A DNA stretch of 64,000 nt, from contig NC_092576.1 of assembly GCF_037975245.1 (NCBI RefSeq), positions 7,417,501 to 7,481,500 on the forward strand, read 5' to 3'. A model generated the notes under the pieces. It saw only the letters and a list, made by a program, of their open reading frames with translations. It made no database searches and was not told the origin of the DNA. This stretch comes from Apostichopus japonicus (taxonomy: Eukaryota > Echinodermata > Holothuroidea > Aspidochirotida > Stichopodidae). This document shows, in pieces, positions 52,886-63,463 of this stretch. The translations under genes and the position numbers were made by a program. Each line of letters begins with the position of its first letter. Position 1 is the first letter of the stretch.

Positions 52886-52948
52886 AGTATCGGAGCTCAA
52901 AACAGATTTTCGCTGCAGGACGGAGGCAGTGCACACTACACATGTGAG

Positions 52949-53064
52949 GTAGTGCTGATAGTTGTAATCGATTAACGGCCAGTAGTCGCGATTACACTTG
53001 GGAAGTTCGATTAATCGCGCTCAAAAACATAAGTTGCGATTACTCGACTACAAGATAGCACTAC
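52949..53064. mobile_element. Small MITE-like inverted repeat
   Basis: The ends read GTAGTGCTGATAGTTGTAAT and, reverse-complemented, GTAGTGCTATCTTGTAGTCG. Length 116. No clear target duplication. Confidence 0.5.
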
Positions 53065-54210
53065 ACATAATCTGCTTTTGGAAAATACCCTAACCTATAA
53101 AAAACAACACTAAAGCAGTGTCAGCAAAGTATCGCAAAAGTACAGGTTCCCACAATGCGACACTAGCATTGTGAACTGATGTGTTAAAAATCGGCAAGCA
53201 CCTGCTCCGGTTAGATTCATGCATTTACTTGTCAGTAATACGATTGTTCTGCTGTGCAACAATCAGTCCCTAACAATGTTTGATCATTGCGCATAACCTC
53301 GCAAGTTTTTATTCTAATAATATGATTGCCATAGTATGATTAGCATACACTCAAACATGTTAACAGTTACTTATTTACTGGCCTGGTTCACATTTATCGG
53401 ATGTCTGATCGAGTGTGATTGCAGTGTAGTTAATTTCAATGTGCAAACTATATGCCTGCTGTCGCGCTAGGCTAGAGCCTAACCTAGAACGTTGTACGTC
53501 CTTCTACAGAAAACTCCTGCATACTAATCATCAGCCCACTACAATATGTTACATCTATTCATTGTTTGCTCGTTCGTCTTTATTAGTGATAGTATAGTTG
53601 TAGTACCCTAGTGTATTCATTCGATAGTTTTTGATTTACAAGGAATGATTTTAAGAAATGTCGTAGATTGGAAGTTGTTCACAATTTGGTTTGGTAGATG
53701 TTTCAACACAATTTAGACACCACGCGTTAAGGCACGGAAGAACAAATGAATACAGTGCACCATGGAGAAAGATTTGTTATGAACTTATGACTGTATTTCT
53801 GCAATATAAAAACAATGATGACGTCATAACTGTAAACGAGTAATCGCGAGAAGAGCTGTACGATAAATCGACTACAAAAGAAAGAGTCGTCTATCAGAAC
53901 TAATGTGAGGGTAGTTGATAATGATGTAAGCCTTGCACCAGTGTTTGGTGTAAAACATGACTCTCCATTCAACAGTCTTTCGTATTTTCATGTTACCCGT
54001 GGTTTACCCTGAGTTGCTATGCATGGTTTGTTAGATGGTGTATGTCCCATGCCTCATCATGTCAAATTGACTCAAATTGAGTCCAGTGTTAGGTCAGGTC
54101 CAGTCTTATACATGCCAGAGTCAATTTATGGCATGAATAACCGTCTCAGCCCGTCTCATTCAACTCTGAACTAATGCCCTTTGTCCTATCAGTGTGTCTT
54201 CATCCAAGTG
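53065..54210. other. Intergenic, no gene seen
   Basis: A piece near 53835-53875 (gagtaatcgcg, aatcgactac) echoes the small inverted repeat at 52949. Nothing else is recognised. Confidence 0.5.
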
Positions 54211-54214
54211 TTAA

Positions 54215-54576
54215 AGGGAGTGAAGACTCGCGCAAAAAGAAACGTCTAATGCCGGTAATCTGACCTAGTTTCGAATGAGGTGTAACAGAAGTGTTAAACA
54301 CCACCATCGATCCCAGAAAATACACACACAGCTTGTTACCGTCGGTAATTAGACACTAGTGAACAGTCAGTACACACAGCTGCGGTCAATACCCACAACA
54401 CAGTATACAAACAATACAGCGATGGACATCTCAGGTCCAGCTAAAGATAACAAGGTATCACGTTTCATTACTGTCTGCATTTTGTAGCGACATGCACAAA
54501 AGTTCACTTGCAAGCAACAGAAAGTTCTAACTTTTTCAGATGGCCACACCCGGTTTGGGGCGAGTCTTCAATGCCT
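54215..54576 (+). mobile_element. TTAA-flanked element, full-length-looking copy
   Basis: TTAA at 54211-54214 and 54577-54580. The ends are AGGGAGTGAAGACTCGCG and the complement of AGGCATTGAAGACTCG. Its first half matches 39211-39360 closely, and its second half matches the left half of 42255-42575 in reverse. It defines the 362-bp unit of the family. No coding content. Confidence 0.85.
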
Positions 54577-54580
54577 TTAA

Positions 54581-55111
54581 ATGACCCACAAATTTGCATC
54601 ATGTGTTGTTATTGTCAACATCAGCTAAACCCTTTAATCTTCGGTGTCTTCGAATCTAGAGTCTCGTTAAAGCCATGCCTTGATAGCATTTTGTTTTGTC
54701 GGTAGTCTGCTACAGCAGAATGATCAATTTTCTTACATCCGACATACAGTATAGGCCACAAGAATTGCATCATTGCTGGCTGGGAACCTCAAGACATTGG
54801 GTTTGTCTGGGTCTCCTCTGGGAAGCTTTTATGCACAGTTTCCCCATTTTGGTATGTCTACTACATAATGGAAATCTTTCCAAGAATATCACTGTGCTTT
54901 GTTGGTAGAGCGTTACACAAACAGTCCAGATCTAACGTTGCCAGCTGTATATCTCATGTCTAAGCTCTACATCAGTGCCTATGCCTTCTTCAAGTTACTT
55001 CTGGCCGTAACTGACTGCCGCATTTCTCCCAGATTTCGATTGCTTCTGTTATAATACTGTCAGCTCTATCAGGTTGCATCTAGTGGGAAAGGAAACAAAA
55101 CAGTTTTAAAG
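54581..55111. other. Unassigned
   Basis: Plus-strand frames near 54780-55010 look vaguely coding but are broken, and I recognise no family. Confidence 0.3.
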
Positions 55112-55591
55112 CAGGAATGAGACTGAGCCGGAGAAAAAAAATCTGAAATTTATTGATCGCTGTCCTGGGGGAGGGGTTTAAGGGGAGGGGGTGTCCCCCT
55201 CCCCTTTAGAAATTTTTTGTCAGGTAAGGAGGGCTTAGATGCAAAATGGTGGACTCTAGATGGAATCTATCACATCACGTAACTCGCCAAAAAAGTGTGG
55301 AATTTCTGCTTGTATAATTTATCCATTAGCTATTTTGAACCAAAAAAAGGCTTTTTTGCTTGCTTTGTGCTACTTGATTCCACCAATGGTCAAATTCGGT
55401 GTTCCTTCCCTTCACAGTCCAGCATGTTCGGGAAAAAAAAAAAAAAAATTAAATAAAAAAAAAAGTTAAATAAAAAAATAAATAAAAAAATTAATAAAAA
55501 ATAATAAAAAACGCGAATTACGATAAAAAACGCGAAAATGAAAAAAAGAAAAATCGGAAATCCGCGTTTCCGCGGAAGAGTCTCATGCCTG
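55112..55591. mobile_element. MITE-like element, 480 bp, TTAAAG flanks
   Basis: The ends are CAGGAATGAGACTGAGCCGG and, reverse-complemented, CAGGCATGAGACTCTTCCGC. TTAAAG occurs at 55106-55111 and 55592-55597. The interior has a 'ggggaggggg' / 'ccccctcccc' palindrome and a long A-rich tract (55431-55510). Confidence 0.7.
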
Positions 55592-55883
55592 TTAAAGGGA
55601 ACACACTGTGGGACTGTGGTGATCACACTGTAATGTCCAGACCAGATCAGGAAAAAGGGCCAGAGAAGGGATGGGGATGGGCAACAAGGACAGACTCTTC
55701 CCCCCCCCCCCTTCCAAAATAAAACCTCTTCCACTTAGCTTAACGAAATGAGCAACTCAAGATTTGCCAATTAAATTCAAGTCATGCTTTGGGAGATGTT
55801 CAAACAAAATCTTAGTAAAAAAGACAACAGCTAGTCAAAAACCCTTGGGATTGCTGTGATATTGCTTGAATAAGGGATATCAT

Positions 55884-56018
55884 TCAGAATGCATTGGCTC
55901 CTTTCAAGTTTCTTGATAATTTCCCAGTCAGGTTTTCCCTTGCTAAATAACTTCCTTCCAAAGAGATAGGAATTAAGATGCAAGGCAGTGAATCTTCCTT
56001 ATCGATGGGTGGAAGATT
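55884..56018 (-). CDS. TBC1D7: Candidate TBC1D7 last exon
   Basis: A phase-0 acceptor after ttgttttgtttgtgaag gives NLPPIDKEDSLPCILIPISL and a stop at 55884. NLPP...DS resembles NIPQDSSD of the vertebrate protein, and the frame upstream (VNSARERVVLFVK) also resembles it. The family's conserved Trp near the end is absent. A competing acceptor near 56920 (aaaaatttgcag) would give a 12-residue end. Confidence 0.4.
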   Translation of the reverse strand, partial: NLPPIDKEDSLPCILIPISLEGSYLARENLTGKLSRNLKGANAF

Positions 56019-59000
56019 CTTCACAAACAAAACAACCCTTTCCCTCGCCGAATTAACTGATTTGATCTTGGCATGGATGATGCTCAGGCATATCAATAGT
56101 AGACATACTGTATTGTCATGAAGGCAAATGGCCTCATTTTCGAATGGCCAAAAAAACCAACGTTAGTTTACACATATTTTGGAATGATGTCATGTCTAGA
56201 CCGTCATTCCATTTCTTCCTGCACTTATCTCTCAACTCATTTAGTTCGCAACCAATTTCAATCATTTTATATCATTTTCTCTGCTTGCCCTGAAGGAACT
56301 TAGTTACAGGGGCGTCGGAAGCTATTTGGGATTGGTACGGCAGAACAGAGTGTGGCCATCTATCATAATTATCGGGGGGACGTTTGGTAGGTCAATCTTT
56401 GCTAATTTCGCTAAAAATATACTTCCCAGATTATTTTTGGCCATTTTCTTTCTTTTTAGTCCTACATTTTTTATTTTTTTTTTGGCGCCGTGAATATTGG
56501 TCCAGCGTTCGCCAGACCTGCCGTACCGGCTCCGACGCCCCTGAGTTAGGCTTATAGGTATATTTTGGTGGCTGGAGTTGATTTTTAAACAACAATGCTG
56601 GAATGTATTTGAATCTTCAGCTCAACATCAAAACCTCATAGCAGTTTGTGGGACAAAGATATGGTTTTCCTTCTACAATTTAGCTGTGATATTTGGTTAA
56701 TACAAGATATTGAAGATGAGTTTTCAACTATCAGAAAATATTTCCATCTATTGGTTGGAGTTAATGATTGTACAACTCAATCCAGATTCAATGACATATT
56801 TTCTTCTTTGTTGAGAATGATACTGTAGTTTTCGGACTACATATTTCGTACTGGAATCATGAGGTTTTAATGACACCAAATTGCTTTTTTAGTATTTTGC
56901 AGCTTCTGCAAATTTTTATCAACCTCTGGTCAAGGAATTAAACCAAAGTAGAAATTTCTGTGTGAAGGGGACTAAGAGAGTGAATAGTGTAAGTTCATAT
57001 TTTTTACTTTCTCACAGACATGAGCTATAATTGGTTTGTGTCCAGATCACGTAATTCTGTATCAGCATTTTGTAATGGAAAAAAGAACATAAATATGAAG
57101 GGCCTAGGCATATCATGTTTTCGGGCAGTTGTCGAGCACATGAATTGTTATAATTTCGGACACTTAAAACAGTTGTAACTTCCTTTGCAATTTTCTGTAA
57201 TCTCATCCTTTATATGTATTAACCTACTTTAGCAAGGAGCTGTTCTATCTGGTCCAATGTCTGGTAATTTTATTTTCATAAATATTTTTTTTAATTCTAT
57301 AATTTCGACCACTTTAAAACCATTGTTACGTTATTCAGAATTATCTGAAATCTCATCCTTTATATGTATTAACTTACTATATCAAGTAGCTATTCTATCT
57401 GGTCCAATGTCTGGTAATATTATTTTCATATATATATTTTTTAATTCTATAATTTCGACCACTTTAAAACCATTGTAACGTTATTCATAATTATCTGTAA
57501 TCTCATCCTTTATATGTTTTTACTTACTTTAGCAAGGAGCTGTTCTATCTGTTCCAATGTCTGGTAGCTCAGGATCATTTTACGATGTGACTTGACCAAT
57601 GTCAGAGCAAGGTAGAGTACAAGCTTGCAGGCACCTCCAATCAAACGATCCCAAATTCTGAGAGATGATCAAAGAAAGGATGAAATAGACATTAGTTCCT
57701 AACCTTTATCTGATTCTAGTGCTAATACCACTCGATACTGTTCTCTAATATCATGCTTCAAAGCACTCATACTGACAGTACAAACAGTTCCTAACCTTTC
57801 TCAGATTCTAATGCTAATACAACTCTATACTGTCCTCTCAAATCATGCTTCAAAGCACTCGTACTGACAGTACAAATAGTTCCTAACCTTTATCTGATTC
57901 TCATGCTAATACCACTCTTTACTGTAACTTATCTTTCATTAACCTTTTGCAGTGGAGTGGTCACCGACGACTTTTATACTCAGCGTAACATCATTCTCTG
58001 GGAATTGATTTATTTTACTTTTCTCTTACTTGTGGCCACATGAGTCTCTAGTAGTACTTTAAAGGATACGCATACAGTTTGTGCATTTCCGTTGAAGTAC
58101 TGTATAAACTCGTAAATTTTGTCTTCAGCTAGCTGACACGTAGCTATCGCCAAACCGGTCCCAGAGCACAGTCTGGCATTTTTGAAAGAATTTTGTTTAA
58201 AACAATGTTAATAAAACAAATGGAATTTACAGTATGAACTTGGTAGTAATGTATCATAAGGTCGATATTGCAAATGAAGGCATATATTTTCTATTCCTTC
58301 TTCTTTCCTGTTTGATTTCTTTGTGAGTGCGAATGGGATGGAAGTTTGTTCGGGTTTATTATAATTTACATGTGAACATGAAAATAAGAAGATCAAAATG
58401 AAACATTGAAACATCATTTATCAGTCTGTGTTTAAATACTGTAAAGGTAACCGTTGGAGCAAAGATAAACTATACAAAAGATCGGCACAATTTTCCCACG
58501 ATAAAGTGTATTGTCTGCAGAACAAAAGAATGTAGCAACGCTGGTGCCAGGATCATCCAAGTTACTTTGGAGAGTTACTCATTCATATCTTTAAGCTCCT
58601 CCCATTCTGCATAGGACTTCTGCAGGGCTAGGGAGCTCATTTTACGGTGTGTGCACAAAGTGTAAAGGGGTCATTGTGCAGTTATGGCCCCGCAGGGCGC
58701 AGACTAGATTTGCCTACGTTCCCTTACGTAAAAGGATACGCTATGCATTATACCGAGTGCGAGGCTACAACCACCCCCCCTGCAAATGATCATACCTTGC
58801 GAGGACCTCAGCAGGGAACACACTGGAGAAAACACTTAGGAACCAGGAATTGTAAGGAAGCCTCGACAGAACTCGAATCTTGTCGAGATGGCCGTGGAGC
58901 TCCGAGTCTTCTTTCTTAAGGATTGCTTGAAAGATTCCAGGCTGACGGTGAATTTATATGAAAGGATAAAAACGCTTTGTTACGATGCATTTGAAATTAA

Positions 59001-62000
59001 GAGACATTGAAACATATGTACACATGATAAATCTAGGTGACCTAGAGGGAGAGGGGGGCTATGATGTTAAGTCGTCCAGGGGAGGGGTCTAACGTTAGGG
59101 GTGTACCCCCACAATTGAGTACTTTTAGTAAATATAAATATTTCACAGCTTTTAAACAACATTGAAGAAGTTTTGACTGTTCAAGTTTTATATAGATGTA
59201 CTGTACACAAGGGGGGAGGGTGGGGGGGGGGAGTATGGTGTGGGGAGGATGTGAAACTCACTCACCATGGACTGTACGTTGTTGTACTTCATCCAGAGTT
59301 TGTAAAACTGAGATGTGATCCAATAGCAGTCTACATCATTACCGTCATACATATTCATGACTGCAGAAGCCATTTCGATGAATGCCTTTTGGGAATCGTT
59401 AATCGGCTTAAGTAAGAGCAAAGAAATGGGAGAAAAATAATTATAATAATAATAATATTATTGTAGATTTATAAAGCGCAGACATATCCACCGATAACTT
59501 CGGCGCTCAAGGCGCATCACAATATTACCCTGGTCAACGATAACCTGTCAAAACATATAGAGACCAATCCATCCACATGGCAGCAGCTAAACAGCGCCCA
59601 GTTGACAGTTTATCTCACAGGTACCCATTTGTACACCTGGGTGGAGAGAGGCAATGGAGATAAAGTGCCTTGCCCAAGAACACGACACAATGATCTGGTC
59701 AAGCCTCGAACCTGCAATCCCTTGGATCACAAAATAAAAACATATAAAAGAAAGAAATTAAACAGAGTGTATCGAGGAAAGATGAGGAACAGACGAATCA
59801 AATCTACGAGATGTAAAGATGTTAGATAACTTATACAATGTGTTACCTTTGGGCATAAAAAAAAAGGCCCTTCGTACCAGGTGCAGTATCCATGAAAATT
59901 GAGGCTTGTTTGGTACGGTAGTTGTCTGCTAAATTATTCCATGAATTGACCAGAACGTACAAGTCAGTGGTTCCATACATGGTAGTATCAACTGATCAAG
60001 CAAAGGCACTTTTACACTTTTCACCAACCAGAGTTTTATCACATGGAATCAGTCCACATAATATAACTGCATAGCTCCCAACTCTTGAGAAGGCAAATGC
60101 TGGTCCATGTCACAAATCGCCGTCGTGGGGGACAGGTATAAGGGGAATCCTGGTGATGCCTACATGTAAAATGGTGGCACTTAGAAAGGCTTTTGTCACC
60201 CAAAATTTTCTGAGAAATATGCATTTAATATGTGTGTAACATCAATAAATTGAATAGTAGGTGATAATTCATTCTTTCCCGTGGCATGAAAATGTTCGCT
60301 GCTCGCCCCAATGAAAAGAAATATAGGCTATTTTGAGGTTCAAATGATGCTGTAAAGGAGGTGTTATACTCTATTATGCTAAATGCTAAAGAAATGATGG
60401 TTGCTAAGTCAAAATTTGGTGCAAATTTTTTTATGTATACTTGACAATTACAATGCGGGTTTCTCGGACGCTTGCGCGGGTCAGCGGGTTTGGGTGTTAG
60501 AATGCGGGTCCAACCCGCGAAATGCGGGTCAGTTGGGAGCTCTGTAACTGTCCATGGTCATCTAACTTTACACATTAAAGATGGAAAGAAAGTGATTCTC
60601 TTTTTGTAAAACTTTATTAATTAAGCAGCCGTACTTCCACTCATTAAGATTGTTAGCAAAACCTTCAGAGTATTCAAAATTAGATTGCAATTAATCCAAT
60701 TAAGGCACCTTGTTTTAAGTCGGTTAATGAGAGTTACTAATATAATAAATAAGGCCTGCAGCTTGTCGTCACCCAGATATTATTTTATCTAGTTTTTAAT
60801 CATTTGAAGAACTAAATATGAATTGTAAACAAAGTTCAATTTACTTTTCATTTGAATTTAGCCTTACTTGTTCCTTTTTCAAATGTAACAAACAATATTG
60901 TTACAGTATTTCTGGAGCAGATAACAAATTTACCCAAAACTAACCTTAATATTTGCTTTGAAATATACAAAGAAAATGTACAACATTAAAGGTTATCATC
61001 CAACCTTAAAAATACACTTGAAAAGAAAAAAAGGTCGCATTCGCAATGTGTAACGTTTTCTTTTCTGCCCTGTCCTTCTTATATCTCTATGAATTATAGA
61101 GTTCCTTTATAGCGTTCCTGTATAAAGGAACTCCAGTGATGCAAGCGTACGAGCGCCTTCTAAAATAAAATGTTTACACCACACGGGAGAAGGATACACC
61201 AACCATACGGGTATGTCACAAACAAGCTAATCAAATTTGTCCATGTTGGCAGCACTCAGGGTCGTCTGGTGAAAAATCTTTGTTTTAGTTTATTTTCCCA
61301 ATATGCGTTTTTTTTTTTATAATTATTGCTACGCACACGGTTGCTGAATATAAGACCCTAGTATGGACAGGGAGTTGTTATGGAAACAACTCCCTGGTAT
61401 GAACAGCTTAGTGTACCTTTCTTTTTCCACAAAGCTATTTTCCCCTGGATTTGCTCTGAGCTGTACTGCCCAGAGAACACCTGGGGCAACCCTTTATATT
61501 AATACTAGTGTCTTGCACATTTCTCCCAAGCCATCTTATGTATTCCTTTGATTTTGGAAGATTTGCTTCGGAAAAGCGAAGAAGCCAACCATGTTTGGCA
61601 ATTGGGCCACTTCCCCCCCAAAATGTTTATTCAGGCACTGCCTCCCGCAGTGAGCAATCACTTGGCCTTAGATTGATTTGTACACTGCGAGACAGTCACT
61701 AATTGCTGTGAAAGAAACATGATCTCACATGACACGCAAATTCGTACTAATAATAATATGAATAAAGATTTTGTGGTTTGCATAAGTTCACGCCCCCTTT
61801 TTGGAGAAATGTCCAAGACGTTTGTACCGGACAGATCCTCGGGCATGTAAGATATTGTGGGCAAGCACATTCGTGGTAGGCAGAAACGGACTCTGAGGCA
61901 TGTACAGTTCGCACACGAGAAAAAGGGAATTACAAATGACTTGGCCAAAGACTAAGTACTGACATGGCAGCACAAAGTACAGTACTGAGATACTCCAGTT

Positions 62001-62967
62001 TCCATTTCTGTTAAGTCCCTTTCTGCTCATTTACTTAGTGTTGGTTTATCACTTATTATACAACACCTAATTATATTCCGGCCATTTGATTGGTCAATTG
62101 CTCGTCGATTGTATGCAAAATCCGCTCTATTGCACGCTATGATGATAGAACCATGCGTTATACTTTTTTGATAGCACTTTTTTCAATGGTAAGAGAGCAG
62201 AGAAACCTGTCTGTTCAAAACAATCTGTTGCATGAGTGCATTTTACATCCAATTATATCCAAATTTGAAGGTGTTGTATAAAACAAATAATGAATGGTTT
62301 CCATTCGTGCAATAGTGCAAATATTTCATTCGTTGAAAGATGTAATTTGTTCCATTCAACTCGGCTGCGCCTAGTTGAATGGAACATTCCATCTTTCAAC
62401 TCATGAAATATTTGCACTATTGCACTCATAACCATTCATTATTTGTATACTATTTTACTCTACTCAATATTCTGTAGCCTCTCAGATTTAGTTTTTCCAA
62501 TACCAACTTTCAAGGAAACCATACAGTATTCTGCTTTCAGCTTCTATTGTTTTTTTGGTAATCCCCTGTCATAGTTCACAGGCGAAGCTTCTACTCATCA
62601 ACAACCAACACGGATGGACTCTAAACGTTTTGACAGGTAGGACATATTTCTTATTTTTCACAGTGCACCTCTCACAGGATGCTGTAGCCATGAAGCTTAA
62701 TGGCTTTTGAGGCAAAACATTGAAATAAAAAATTGTTTCATTCCTAATAGAGAGGAGCAAAGGGTTAAATTGCAAATCTTACCACTTTTTCATCTTCCAG
62801 TGGGAGATCACCTTCCTCCAGCAAGAACATCTTCATGAAGACCATATTTAAGGGCGTGTCCTCATTAATGATTGACATGACCGTAAGAGAATGGTGGACA
62901 TCGGTATATTGCTCTTGTCTTTGTTCCCATACATATTCATGAGTCGAGTAATGAGGGGGTAAAATTC
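55884..62967 (-). CDS. TBC1D7: TBC1 domain family member 7 orthologue, C-terminal part (5' exons outside window)
   Basis: Five minus-strand exons join in phase: 62783-62967, 59266-59385, 58796-58941, 57528-57657 and, less surely, 55884-56018 (TGA). The product starts GILPPHYSTHEYVWEQRQEQ and continues YTDVHHSL, DTPLNMVFMKMFLLEEGDLP, NDVDCYWITSQFYK, LPYNSWFLSVFSSVFPAEV and RIWDRLIGGACKLVLYL. These match TBC1D7 landmarks (GILPPH, KEQYLDVLHAL, SVDCYWITRRF, LPYDLWF, RVWDKVVSGSCKIL) in order. TBC1D7 binds TSC1 and stabilises the TSC1-TSC2 complex that restrains Rheb and mTORC1. Its TBC fold lacks the usual Arg and Gln fingers. The first exon seen starts mid-codon (phase 1 split of Gly), so at least one coding exon lies beyond 62967, perhaps beyond the window. 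Confidence 0.85.
56307..56543. mobile_element. MITE, 237 bp, 5-bp target duplication
   Basis: The ends are CAGGGGCGTCGGAAGC and, reverse-complemented, CAGGGGCGTCGGAGCC; 'ggtacggcag' follows in both arms. AGTTA flanks at 56302-56306 and 56544-56548. It is inserted in the TBC1D7 3' region. Confidence 0.85.
57180..57570 (-). repeat. Tandem triplication (150 bp) carrying the end of TBC1D7 exon d
   Basis: 'tctatctggtccaatgtctg' and near matches lie at about 57245, 57395 and 57545, with 'tctcatcctttatatgt' between them. The copy at about 57228 keeps QTLDQIEQLLAK with a changed donor (gtaggt); the middle copy keeps gtaagt but has substitutions. Confidence 0.9.
57528..57657 (-). CDS. TBC1D7: TBC1D7 exon d (IWDRLIGG block)
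   Basis: The acceptor is gatcatctctcag. It reads IWDRLIGGACKLVLYLALTL and ends YQTLEQIEQLLAK with donor AAA|gtaagt. The last about 40 bases and the donor recur twice downstream in the intron at 150-bp steps. Confidence 0.85.
57694..57925. repeat. Tandem repeat, period about 93 bp, 2.5 units
   Basis: 'agttcctaacctttatctga' or a near match recurs at 57694, 57786 and 57879, with 'catgcttcaaagcactc' between. It lies in the TBC1D7 intron just upstream of exon d. Confidence 0.9.
58796..58941 (-). CDS. TBC1D7: TBC1D7 exon c (LPYNSWF block)
   Basis: The acceptor is ttcaccgtcag. It reads PGIFQAILKKEDSELHGHLD then LPYNSWFLSVFSSVF. The donor is GCAAG|gtatga, phase 2, completing Arg in the next exon. 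Confidence 0.85.
59266..59385 (-). CDS. TBC1D7: TBC1D7 exon b (DCYWIT block)
   Basis: Exactly 40 codons, AFIEMASAVMNMYDG then DVDCYWITSQFYKLW, ending NNVQSM. The donor is ATG|gtgagt. The acceptor (attcccaaaag) is weak but is fixed by phase and by family alignment. Confidence 0.85.
59440..59730 (+). repeat. Interspersed repeat of a type common in marine invertebrates
   Basis: Contains 'tttataaagcgcagacatat', 'ggcgctcaaggcgca', 'aggtacccatttgtacacct', 'gggtggagagaggcaatgga' and 'gtgccttgcccaagaacacg'. I recall this word order from interspersed repeats of several marine invertebrates. It is preceded by an ATA microsatellite. The open frame across it is not a gene. Confidence 0.65.
60070..60544. 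mobile_element. MITE-like element, 475 bp, 6-bp target duplication
   Basis: The ends are CATAGCTCCCAACTCTTGAG and, reverse-complemented, CAGAGCTCCCAACTGACCCG. TAACTG lies at 60064-60069 and 60545-60550. The right part is rich in 'gcgggt'. It is inserted in a TBC1D7 intron. Confidence 0.75.
62284..62445. repeat. Long near-perfect hairpin
   Basis: Arms of about 75 bases, left starting 'caaataatgaatgg' and right ending 'ccattcattatttg', joined by a short loop near 'ctcggctgcgcctag'. TATA lies on both sides. This is a fold-back element in the TBC1D7 intron. Confidence 0.85.
62783..62967 (-). CDS. TBC1D7: TBC1D7 exon a (GILPPH block)
   Basis: On the minus strand the acceptor is ccctccccttgcag and the donor AAAGTG|gtaaga. 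It reads ILPPHYSTHEYVW and ends LPLEDEKV. Ends in phase 0. Confidence 0.85.
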
Positions 62968-63020
62968 CTGCAAGGGGAGGGATATTTGATATTATGAATA
63001 AGATGATCATAAATACACCC

Positions 63021-63113
63021 AGGTGCTGTGATCGAGTGGATAAAGGTGGTTGCATTTGAAGCAGCGTGGCTTAGCAATCAGGAGGTTCCAGGTTCCATGC
63101 CCACCTGGTTCAT
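63021..63113 (+). mobile_element. tRNA-like SINE head, long variable arm type
   Basis: 'tgtgatcgagtggataaagg' resembles the 5' half of Leu or Ser tRNAs, and 'ccaggttccatgccc' a B box. Degenerate; it lies just upstream of TBC1D7 exon a. Confidence 0.5.
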
Positions 63114-63463
63114 AGTAAGGTGGATTTTTCATCCAAGAGCAATCTACTGTTTTCCCATATGAAATGACTTTCTAAATAGAAAAGATTCCAAATCTAAGTT
63201 AAAATGTTGAATTGAAGCCACCCAAAGTTGCGATCCATGAGCCCTTGTGCGTTTCTCCCACACTTGTGGTCGCTTAAGCGTTGTAAACATAACTGCTGAT
63301 TATTATTATTAGATGTTTACATGAAATGACACCAATGACCAATGGACAAGCAAAGTATGGACATCACTCAGTCAGAAAGTTAGTCAGTACTACTAGGAGA
63401 AAACATATGCTCATTTAAAGATTCTGAAGCTACTCTGAAACTCAGTCTGTATTGTTGGCATGT

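Noticed and set aside
58560-58625. Minus-strand mini-exon LALQKSYAEWEELKDMNE followed by a stop
   Set aside because: It has a fair acceptor but lies between TBC1D7 exons c and d, and its phase does not fit splicing from exon c. It could be an alternative end; not called.
59602-59829. 75-residue plus-strand open frame
   Set aside because: It overlaps a widespread interspersed repeat and starts inside it.
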